Assembly: GCA_041504365.1 (NCBI GenBank)
Contig: CP167917.1
Location: 1,612,001-1,676,000 of the forward strand
DNA from: Dryocola sp. LX212
GTDB lineage: Bacteria > Pseudomonadota > Gammaproteobacteria > Enterobacterales > Enterobacteriaceae
Reading direction: 5' to 3'
DNA length: 64,000 bases
Shown here: piece after piece, positions 57,257 to 64,000 of the stretch
Layout of the letters: the number at the start of each line of letters is the position of its first letter
Position numbering within the stretch: position 1 is the stretch's first letter
Translations under genes and position numbers: made by a program
Notes under the pieces: generated by a model
What the model was told of the DNA's origin: nothing
Databases searched by the model: none
The model's input: only the letters and a program-made list of their open reading frames with translations

Positions 57257-59893
57257 ATGGAAAATCCAGCCATCCTGTTGCGACGTCTGAACCCTTACTG
57301 TGCCCGAGCGATGGAAGGGGCGGCTTCGCTCTGCCAGACCCGCGCGCATGCGGAAATTTTGCCAGAGCACTGGCTGCTGAAACTGCTGGAGCAGGGCGAA
57401 GGTGACCTGACGGTGCTGGCGCGTCGCTACGAATGGGACATGGACGCCCTGTGGCAGGATTTGCTCGGCTGGCTGGATAACCTGCCGCGCTCGGTGCGCG
57501 GTCGCCCTCAGTTATCTGACAGTATTCAGACACTGATGCAGGAGGCCTGGCTGCTTGCTTCACTGAACGGCGAGGAGCAAATCCGCAGCATCCATCTGCT
57601 GATGGCGCTGGTCGATAAACCGAAACTGGCACGCTGTGACGGCCTGTGGCCTCTGCTGACGCTGGGCCAGAGTCAGCTGGAGCGCCTGCGTCCGCTGATT
57701 GATGCGCAGTCCGACGAGCGTCCGGAGCTGCAGCAGGAAGCGGAACTCGCCCGGCAGGGCGGCGATGTTGAAATGGTGGGTCGTTCGGTGGGAGCCGAAG
57801 TAAAAGACGGTGAACTCAGCCCGGCGCTGCAGAACGCGCTGGATAAATTCACCCTTGACGTCACTGCCAAAGCGAAAGAGGGCAACATCGATCCGGTGTT
57901 TGGCCGTGATACCGAAATCCGTCAGATGGTGGATATTTTGTCCCGTCGTCGCAAGAACAACCCCATTCTGGTCGGGGAGCCGGGCGTGGGGAAAACCGCG
58001 CTGGTGGAAGGGCTGGCGCTGCGTATCGCCGAGGGCAACGTGCCTGAATCGCTGAAAGCCGTCAGCCTGCGGACCCTCGACCTCGGCCTGTTGCAGGCGG
58101 GGGCGGGCGTGAAAGGTGAATTCGAACAGCGCCTGAAAAACGTTATCGACGCGGTACAGCAGTCGCCGAACCCGGTGCTGCTGTTTATCGACGAAGCGCA
58201 CACCATTATCGGCGCGGGCAACCAGGCGGGCGGCGCGGATGCGGCCAACCTGTTAAAACCGGCGCTGGCACGCGGCGAGCTGCGGACCATCGCCGCCACC
58301 ACCTGGAGCGAGTACAAGCAGTATTTTGAACGTGATGCCGCGCTGGAACGTCGCTTCCAGATGGTGAAAGTTGACGAGCCGGACGACGACACGGCCTGCC
58401 TGATGCTCAGAGGACTGAAATCGCGCTACGCCGAACACCACAGCGTGCACATCACTGATGATGCGGTACGTGCCGCGGTCACCCTGTCGCGTCGTTACCT
58501 GACCGGGCGTCAGCTGCCCGATAAAGCCGTTGACCTGCTGGACACCGCCGCCGCACGCGTCCGCATGAGTCTCGACACCGTGCCGGAAGCGATAGTGCGC
58601 CTGAAAGCGCAACTGACCGCGCTGGAGCTGGAAGAGCAGGCGTTGCTGGAAGATATCGCGGTCGGGGGCAATACACACCGTGACCGGCTGAGCATGAATG
58701 AACAGCAGCGGCAGGAAAAAACCAACGCTCTGACACAGCTTGAATCCCGTTTTATCGACGAAAAATCACTGGCACAGCAGCTGATGGCCAGTAGGAAGGA
58801 TATCAGCCAGCAGGCGGAAATTTTGGCTCTGCAACAGCAACTAACACAGGAGCAGCAGGGCGATGCCCTGATTCAGGTGGATGTCGACCCCCGCACCGTC
58901 GCCAACGTCATTGCCGACTGGACCGGGGTGCCGCTTTCCTCATTGATGAAGGATGAACAAACCGAACTGCTGAACCTGGAAGCGGAAATCGGCAAGCGTG
59001 TGGTGGGCCAGGATGTGGCGCTCAACGCCATTGCTCAGCGTATGCGCGCGGCCAAAACCGGACTCACCTCCGAGAACGGTCCGCAGGGCGTGTTCCTGCT
59101 GGTCGGCCCGAGCGGCACCGGTAAAACCGAAACGGCACTCACGCTCGCGGACGTGCTGTACGGCGGTGAAAAGTCGCTTATCACCATCAACCTGTCGGAG
59201 TACCAGGAGCCGCATACCGTTTCGCAGCTGAAGGGCTCTCCTCCGGGCTATGTGGGTTACGGTCAGGGCGGTATTCTCACCGAAGCGGTGCGCAAGCGCC
59301 CATACAGCGTGGTGCTGCTCGATGAAGTCGAAAAGGCGCACCGGGACGTGATGAACCTGTTCTACCAGGTGTTCGACCGCGGCTTCATGCGCGACGGCGA
59401 AGGGCGCGAAATCGACTTCCGCAACACCGTTATCCTGATGACCTCCAACCTCGGCAGCGACCACATTATGCAGCTGCTGGATGAACAGCCGGACGCCAGC
59501 GAAGGCGACCTGCACGAACTGCTGCGGCCCATTCTGCGTGACCACTTCCAGCCGGCGCTGCTGGCCCGCTTCCAGACCGTGATTTACCGTCCGCTGAGTG
59601 AGCCTGCCATGCGCACCATCGTGGAAATGAAGCTCGCCCAGGTGAGTAAGCGTCTGCATCGCCACTACGGCCTGACAACAAACATCGGCGAGAGCCTGTA
59701 TGACGCGCTGACCGCAGCATGCCTGCTGCCGGATACCGGGGCCCGCAACGTCGACAGCCTGCTCAACCAGCAAATTCTGCCGGTGCTGAGCCAGCAGCTG
59801 CTGACCCACATGGCCGCGAAACAGAAACCCCAGTCGCTGACGCTGGGCTGGGATGAGGAAGACGGCATTATGCTGGAGTTTGCTCATGACTGA
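57257..59893 (+). CDS. clpV: T6SS ATPase ClpV (TssH)
   Basis: An 878-residue Clp/Hsp100 AAA+ ATPase that disassembles contracted TssBC sheaths. The N-domain (about 1-160) is followed by AAA1 with Walker A GEPGVGKT and Walker B LLFIDEAHTI. A middle domain comes next, then AAA2 with Walker A GPSGTGKTE and Walker B VVLLDEVEKAH. The C-terminus is complete. GAGAGAAACTC precedes the ATG. The stop overlaps the next gene by 8 bp. Confidence 0.97.
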   Translation: MENPAILLRRLNPYCARAMEGAASLCQTRAHAEILPEHWLLKLLEQGEGDLTVLARRYEWDMDALWQDLLGWLDNLPRSVRGRPQLSDSIQTLMQEAWLLASLNGEEQIRSIHLLMALVDKPKLARCDGLWPLLTLGQSQLERLRPLIDAQSDERPELQQEAELARQGGDVEMVGRSVGAEVKDGELSPALQNALDKFTLDVTAKAKEGNIDPVFGRDTEIRQMVDILSRRRKNNPILVGEPGVGKTALVEGLALRIAEGNVPESLKAVSLRTLDLGLLQAGAGVKGEFEQRLKNVIDAVQQSPNPVLLFIDEAHTIIGAGNQAGGADAANLLKPALARGELRTIAATTWSEYKQYFERDAALERRFQMVKVDEPDDDTACLMLRGLKSRYAEHHSVHITDDAVRAAVTLSRRYLTGRQLPDKAVDLLDTAAARVRMSLDTVPEAIVRLKAQLTALELEEQALLEDIAVGGNTHRDRLSMNEQQRQEKTNALTQLESRFIDEKSLAQQLMASRKDISQQAEILALQQQLTQEQQGDALIQVDVDPRTVANVIADWTGVPLSSLMKDEQTELLNLEAEIGKRVVGQDVALNAIAQRMRAAKTGLTSENGPQGVFLLVGPSGTGKTETALTLADVLYGGEKSLITINLSEYQEPHTVSQLKGSPPGYVGYGQGGILTEAVRKRPYSVVLLDEVEKAHRDVMNLFYQVFDRGFMRDGEGREIDFRNTVILMTSNLGSDHIMQLLDEQPDASEGDLHELLRPILRDHFQPALLARFQTVIYRPLSEPAMRTIVEMKLAQVSKRLHRHYGLTTNIGESLYDALTAACLLPDTGARNVDSLLNQQILPVLSQQLLTHMAAKQKPQSLTLGWDEEDGIMLEFAHD

Positions 59894-60434
59894 GAAAAAG
59901 CAGGACAAGGATGACTTAGAGCAAGGTGGTGTCAGATTACTGACGACAGGTGAGATACAGCTGGCACAGTCGGTATTTGCGTCGACGATTGATTATGCAA
60001 GCGTGTGGATCCACAAGGACAGCTATCTGCCTTTTAATCTGCAGAATGAAAATACGGCAATGACGCCGAATGGTGAGCTGTATTTTCGTAATCAGTACCG
60101 GGGGGATTTTTCACAGTCAACATACGATCTTCAGCATATGTTTATCCATGAAATGAGCCACGTCTGGCAGTTGACCAGAGGGATGAATGTTATAGGGCGG
60201 GGTCTGGTGAGTTGGATGGTCAGTTATCACTACACACTTGATGGACGTCTGCTAAGTGAATACCCGATGGAGCAGCAGGCACAAATCATTGCGGATAATT
60301 TTACGTTGCAGAGTCATGGTTATAAAGCGTGGATTACATTACGGAGATCAAGTGACGTTACTCTGGATGGCGATATCTCAGAAAGTGCCATTCGACAACA
60401 TTATAAAGAGGCGTTAAGAGGGTTTCCATGGTGA
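59886..60434 (+). CDS. HEXXH-motif protein of the T6SS cluster, possible zincin
   Basis: A 182-residue protein with a metallopeptidase-like HEMSH motif at residues 88-92 (MFIHEMSHVWQLTRG). A glutamate in YPMEQQAQIIADNF (Glu129) could be the third ligand. There is no signal peptide. The start at MTEKKQDKDDLEQ lies within the last codons of clpV (8-bp overlap); the open frame extends 11 codons further but without reason to start there. Similar HE-x-x-H-V-W-Q proteins occur near T6SS and Rhs genes in Enterobacter relatives, as remembered, under vague names. Activity and role (effector, processing enzyme or accessory factor) are unproven. It is AT-richer than clpV. Confidence 0.75.
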   Translation: MTEKKQDKDDLEQGGVRLLTTGEIQLAQSVFASTIDYASVWIHKDSYLPFNLQNENTAMTPNGELYFRNQYRGDFSQSTYDLQHMFIHEMSHVWQLTRGMNVIGRGLVSWMVSYHYTLDGRLLSEYPMEQQAQIIADNFTLQSHGYKAWITLRRSSDVTLDGDISESAIRQHYKEALRGFPW

Positions 60435-60895
60435 TTAAAAAATACAGAACGTTATTTTTGAGCACGCTCACCTTGTCATGTATCTTCCTGCTAACAGGAT
60501 GTCCAGGTCAGGGGGATAGATTTCGGCTAAATGAAACGACTCAGGTCAAGTTGATTGACGGCAATGTTTGTTTTCACATTACAGATGCACAGGATTATCA
60601 TCCTGCGATTATATCGATAAATCTAAGAGGAACACCTTCGAAACAACAAGCGTTTGTTGATAGCCCACCACTTTCAATTAAATCTGAGCAGTTATGTATT
60701 CCTCCATCGTTCTATCATTTTGCAGATAATAGGAAATATATCGTTGATTTTGTCTTGACCTCTGACAGGAATATCGATGAACCAAGAAAATTTGTTGTTG
60801 GTGTAGAGGTTAACCATAGTCAATTTTATAATTTCCCTCTCACCGATCGTGAAATAGCAAGACCGTATGGCTCAATTGAAGTATCAGAGGAGTAA
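60428..60895 (+). CDS. Putative T6SS immunity-type periplasmic lipoprotein
   Basis: A 155-residue lipoprotein. The signal segment ends with lipobox LLTGC (lipidated Cys25). The mature part is predicted beta-rich, with two further cysteines (NVCFHI and EQLCIPPS) that may form a disulfide. It overlaps the HEXXH gene by 7 bp, so the two are coupled. Periplasmic lipoproteins in this spot are commonly annotated as T6SS immunity proteins; which effector it would neutralise is unknown. It is markedly AT-rich, suggesting cassette origin. Confidence 0.72.
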   Translation: MVIKKYRTLFLSTLTLSCIFLLTGCPGQGDRFRLNETTQVKLIDGNVCFHITDAQDYHPAIISINLRGTPSKQQAFVDSPPLSIKSEQLCIPPSFYHFADNRKYIVDFVLTSDRNIDEPRKFVVGVEVNHSQFYNFPLTDREIARPYGSIEVSEE

Positions 60896-60978
60896 GCCTC
60901 ATGAGTGACAGGGCTTAATAATTCATCAGGAAATATAGATTTAATTTTTTAACTCTAATAATCGTTGCAGGTGGCTCA

Positions 60979-61188
60979 ATGAAAGTAATTATCTTCTTCC
61001 TGCTCGTTATTGTCGGTGTTCTGTTTCTTCCCGATGCTTTTATCTACACATTCGTTAAGCACTTTATTCCCATCAGTGGCGATGGCGAATTCGCCATGAA
61101 CAACTTTGAAATGACCATGTTGCTGATAAAAGCGCTCTTATGCGCTGTCGGAGCTGGTGCCGTACTTACTTTTTTTTGTACTCGCTGA
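60979..61188 (+). CDS. Small two-TM membrane protein
   Basis: A 69-residue protein with two hydrophobic segments (VIIFFLLVIVGVLFLP and LLIKALLCAVGAGAVLTFF) separated by a polar loop (SGDGEFAMNNFEMT). AGGTGG lies upstream of the ATG. It sits between the lipoprotein and vgrG, 83 bp after the former. It may be a membrane immunity protein or an unrelated accessory; no family is recognised. Confidence 0.6.
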   Translation: MKVIIFFLLVIVGVLFLPDAFIYTFVKHFIPISGDGEFAMNNFEMTMLLIKALLCAVGAGAVLTFFCTR

Positions 61189-61264
61189 GTACCCTTCATT
61201 AAACCTGTAATTTGCCTGCCGGTAATAGAATCATGGACAGCAGGTTATCCCATGGAGTTACATC

Positions 61265-63811
61265 ATGAGTCTGACTGATACGCTGAAGAACACCCTGTCT
61301 GCAGTAACTGAAGACGGGATGAACCGCTACCGTCTGGATATTCCTTCCTGTACATCTTCATTGGATGTGGAGGAGTTCAGCGGCAAAGAATTTATGAGTG
61401 ATCTGTATTATTACACCGTCCTGTTTACCAGCATTGATCTCAACATTGATGCCCGCCAGATGCTGAGCAAACCAGCGACTCTGACCATGGGGGCAGGTGA
61501 TTTGTTCGCCCTGACTGACCGAAAAGTTGTCCACGGTGTGGTCACGCATTTTAAGCGTATCAAAGGGTCACGCGACCAGGCGACTTACCAGATTATCATT
61601 GAACCGTTTCTGGCACTGTTAAAAAATCAATTCCGTACCCACCGCTTTTTCGTCAATAAATCGGTACCGGAGGTGGTCACCGAAGTCCTCCAGGAGCATG
61701 GGCTGAAAGGCTGGGAGTATGAGTTCACGCTCAAAGCCGACTATCCGAAGCGGGAACAGATTAATCAGTATCAGGAAAATGACCTCGCATTTATCGAACG
61801 TTTGCTGGCCGAAGTGGGGATATTTTATTTCTTTACCCTGCAGCCGGACACGCAGACCGAAGTGGTGCATTTTGCAGACAAACAGAGCGCCTGGACGTTC
61901 GGTAAAAAGCTGCCGCTGAACAGCCCGTCAGGAACAAACGATAACGCGGTGGATTCGGTGTGGGATATACATGTCTGGCACAACGTGGTGGAACGCTCTG
62001 TGACGGCCAATGACTACAACCACAGGGAAGCTCAGAACGTCCTCTCTTCGGTACCGGCAGACATGACCCGGGGTGACGGGGACGGTGTCACTTACGGGGA
62101 TGTGTATCACCACCGCCCGCGCCATCTTGAACGGGGTGACAAAATTACCCCTGCGGCAGAAACCGCCAACTTCTGGGCGCGTCTGGAGCATGAACGCTTC
62201 CTGTCAAACCAGACGACGGTGACCGGCAGCAGCACCGACCACACCCTCGGGCCGGCCCAGGTGCTGACCATTACCGAAGCGGCTATTCCGCCGACCCTGC
62301 CGCGTGAAACCGAGAACGGGCTCATCATCGTCAGTGCCGGTTACACCGCCAGTCGTCAGAACGCCCTGAAGGTGGAGTGGGCGGCGATGCCGTACTACGA
62401 GAATCGCTGCTGGCGACCTGAGGCCAAAAAACGCCCGGTGGTCAGCGGCACCCTGATGGCGCGCGTGACCAGCGCCAAAGACAACGATATCTACGCCTGG
62501 CAGGATGCTTCGGGCATGTACCGGGTGAAGTTCGATGCCGACCGCGACGATAAGCGCCAGGGCATGGAAAGTATGCCGGTGCGTTTTGCCAAGCCTTACG
62601 GTGGTGACAAGTACGGCTTCCACTTCCCGCTGATTCAGGGCACGGAAGTGGCCATCGCCTTCCATGAAGGTGATCCGGACCGCCCGTATATAGCCCACGC
62701 GATGCACGACTCCCGCCATGTTGACCATGTTACGGAGGCCAACAGCACGCGCAACGTTATCCGTACCGCCGGGCTGAACAAACTGCGGATGGAGGACAAG
62801 CGCGGCGAAGAGCACGTCAAGCTCAGTACTGAGTATGGCGGCAAGACCCAGCTTAATTTAGGGCACAACGTCGATGAGGAGCGCGTGGTTAGAGGAGAAG
62901 GTGCAGAGTTGCGCACCGATGATTGGGTAGCTGTTCGGGGGGGGAAAGGGATTTTCCTAAGTGCTGATTCTCAACCAAATGCTGACGGTATAATGCTCGA
63001 TATGCATGAAGCTGTACAGCAGCTGGAACAGGCTCTTTCTCTCGCAAAAAGTCTCAGCAAAGCAGCTGAAACAGCAAAAGCAACTTCGGCAGATTCAGAT
63101 AGCCAATCGAGTCTGAATAGTGCGCTGTCCGGACTGCAAAAACCAGGGATATTAGCTCATTCACCGATGGGAATTGGGATGGTCACTCCCGAAGCGGTTC
63201 GGATCGCGTCTGGAAGTCAAAGTGTAGGAATCGTATCTGGTCGCAATACGGACATAAGCGCAGCTCAGTCGGTAACTGTTGCGGCGTCGAAAACGGTCAG
63301 TCTATTTGCACAAAGTGCAGGGATGCAACTTTTTGCCGGGCTGGGCAAAGTGGATGTGCAGGCACAGGGAGATGCACTGAATGTTCAGGCATTGAAGGAT
63401 GTCACTGTTACCAGCAATAGCGGTAGCGTGACGGTAAATGCCAGCAAGGAATTAACCCTTGTTTGTAATGGGGCTTATATCAAGATCAGTGGCGGAAATA
63501 TTGAAATTGGGTGCCCGGGTAACATCCTGCTGAAAGCTGCGAATGTGCAAAAAATGGGGGCGGCAAATTTAAATCTGTCTCCTCAGGAACTGCCTAAAGG
63601 ATTTAAAGGCGGGTTTGCAATAACTAATCAGGATACGGGTGAGGTGATGCCGTACACTCTTTATAAGGTAACCACCGCTGAAGGTGATGTTTATTCAGGG
63701 ACAACAGATAAGCTCGGCAATACTATGCCAATTTATACTGCGTCTCCGTCATCAATGAAAATTGAGTTTCCTCTAAGCAGTACTGACAGCGAACAAGGAG
63801 CGTCATCATGA
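61265..63811 (+). CDS. vgrG: VgrG spike protein (TssI) with extended C-terminus
   Basis: An 848-residue VgrG. The N-terminal gp27-like part (LDVEEFSGKEFMSDLYYYTV), the second gp27 half (NQYQENDLAFIERLLAEVGI) and the gp5 OB-fold (MYRVKFDADRD, GTEVAIAFHEGDPDRPYIAH) are followed by the needle and a DUF2345 region (about 560-770). A final 75-residue module (GFAITNQDTGEVMPYTLYKV) probably docks an effector. From about 62,880 on, the DNA becomes visibly AT-richer, so the tail was likely exchanged. It ends in an ATGA overlap with the next gene. Confidence 0.95.
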   Translation: MSLTDTLKNTLSAVTEDGMNRYRLDIPSCTSSLDVEEFSGKEFMSDLYYYTVLFTSIDLNIDARQMLSKPATLTMGAGDLFALTDRKVVHGVVTHFKRIKGSRDQATYQIIIEPFLALLKNQFRTHRFFVNKSVPEVVTEVLQEHGLKGWEYEFTLKADYPKREQINQYQENDLAFIERLLAEVGIFYFFTLQPDTQTEVVHFADKQSAWTFGKKLPLNSPSGTNDNAVDSVWDIHVWHNVVERSVTANDYNHREAQNVLSSVPADMTRGDGDGVTYGDVYHHRPRHLERGDKITPAAETANFWARLEHERFLSNQTTVTGSSTDHTLGPAQVLTITEAAIPPTLPRETENGLIIVSAGYTASRQNALKVEWAAMPYYENRCWRPEAKKRPVVSGTLMARVTSAKDNDIYAWQDASGMYRVKFDADRDDKRQGMESMPVRFAKPYGGDKYGFHFPLIQGTEVAIAFHEGDPDRPYIAHAMHDSRHVDHVTEANSTRNVIRTAGLNKLRMEDKRGEEHVKLSTEYGGKTQLNLGHNVDEERVVRGEGAELRTDDWVAVRGGKGIFLSADSQPNADGIMLDMHEAVQQLEQALSLAKSLSKAAETAKATSADSDSQSSLNSALSGLQKPGILAHSPMGIGMVTPEAVRIASGSQSVGIVSGRNTDISAAQSVTVAASKTVSLFAQSAGMQLFAGLGKVDVQAQGDALNVQALKDVTVTSNSGSVTVNASKELTLVCNGAYIKISGGNIEIGCPGNILLKAANVQKMGAANLNLSPQELPKGFKGGFAITNQDTGEVMPYTLYKVTTAEGDVYSGTTDKLGNTMPIYTASPSSMKIEFPLSSTDSEQGASS

Positions 63812-64000
63812 GCGAATCAAGAACATCAGCGGTAGGAACATTCGGAAAAGCCCAGGCTCCAGCGCAAAAGAAATGCTGGATTGAGATTCAATTAGTTGAT
63901 GAAAATGACAACCCTGTAACAAATATGGCTTGTCGCGCTGAAAATGAGGCATCACGCGATAAGGTCATAGAACCATATACTGGAATAACCAATTCTGAAG
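63808..64000 (+). CDS. VgrG-linked gene, probable T6SS effector or adaptor (3' end outside window)
   Basis: The first 64 codons of a gene whose ATG overlaps the vgrG stop (ATGA). It reads MSESRTSAVGTFGKAQAPAQ, then KKCWIEIQLVDENDNPVTNM and a further 24 residues before the edge. The WIEIQLVDENDNPV block looks like a small beta-sandwich module at the N-terminus of cargo proteins delivered by VgrG. No toxin domain is visible within the window. The coupling to vgrG suggests the product is carried on this spike. Confidence 0.65.
   Translation, partial: MSESRTSAVGTFGKAQAPAQKKCWIEIQLVDENDNPVTNMACRAENEASRDKVIEPYTGITNSE

Noticed and set aside
58940-59908. A 322-codon minus-strand frame across the 3' half of clpV
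   Set aside because: It mirrors the clpV codon pattern and has no family features.
62084-62096. A sequence resembling a matS site (GGGACGGTGTCAC) in vgrG
   Set aside because: It differs from the consensus at a fixed position and lies in coding DNA; a single near-match is not evidence.
1-64000. CRISPR arrays, rRNA operons, plasmid or phage origins
   Set aside because: No regularly spaced repeats, rRNA sequence, or iteron-type origin was seen on either strand.

Overview
The window is chromosomal DNA from a member of the Enterobacteriaceae. Gene order from the 3' end of mukB to yccA follows the E. coli chromosome almost gene for gene, and the proteins look closely related but not identical to E. 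coli. Gene content and the island after serT suggest an Enterobacter/Lelliottia/Leclercia-type organism; the genus cannot be settled from sequence alone. All comparisons with E. coli are from memory, not from a search.

1-45.4 kb is core genome. In order: mukB (3' end), ldtD, mepK and gloC (peptidoglycan 3-3 cross-link synthesis and cleavage, and a glyoxalase II type enzyme); aspC, ompF, asnS and pncB on the minus strand; an enlarged pncB-pepN gap with an orphan 112-residue ORF; pepN; the ssuEADCB sulfonate-sulfur operon; pyrD, zapC, ycbX, rlmKL, uup; the pqiABC envelope lipid-transport operon; rmf (55 residues); fabA with FadR and FabR operators; lonH, matP, ompA; sulA with a LexA box; sxy, yccS, yccF, helD, mgsA, csgI(yccT), yccU, hspQ, rlmI, acyP, tusE and yccA. 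Several annotated starts were moved inward from the longest reading frame to match Shine-Dalgarno sites and family length.

45.4-50.7 kb is a degraded, AT-rich junction around tRNA-Ser (serT, UGA). It holds a stop-interrupted 3' fragment of an OppA/MppA-type binding protein, the tRNA, a decayed IS3-family element, a protein with three Myb/SANT-like repeats plus a broken paralogue, an SDR oxidoreductase, a 54-residue small gene, a PAS-LuxR regulator, a possible 26-residue membrane peptide and a perfect 22-bp inverted repeat.

50.75-64 kb is the first part of a type VI secretion (T6SS) cluster, all on the plus strand: tssB, tssC, tssK, tssL, tagL, hcp, a terminator, clpV, a three-gene cargo block (HEXXH protein, lipoprotein, two-TM protein), vgrG with an AT-rich 3' module, and the start of a gene fused to it by an ATGA overlap. 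tssA, E, F, G, J and M are not in the window and presumably lie beyond its end. The cargo block and the vgrG-linked gene are the best candidates for undescribed biology.
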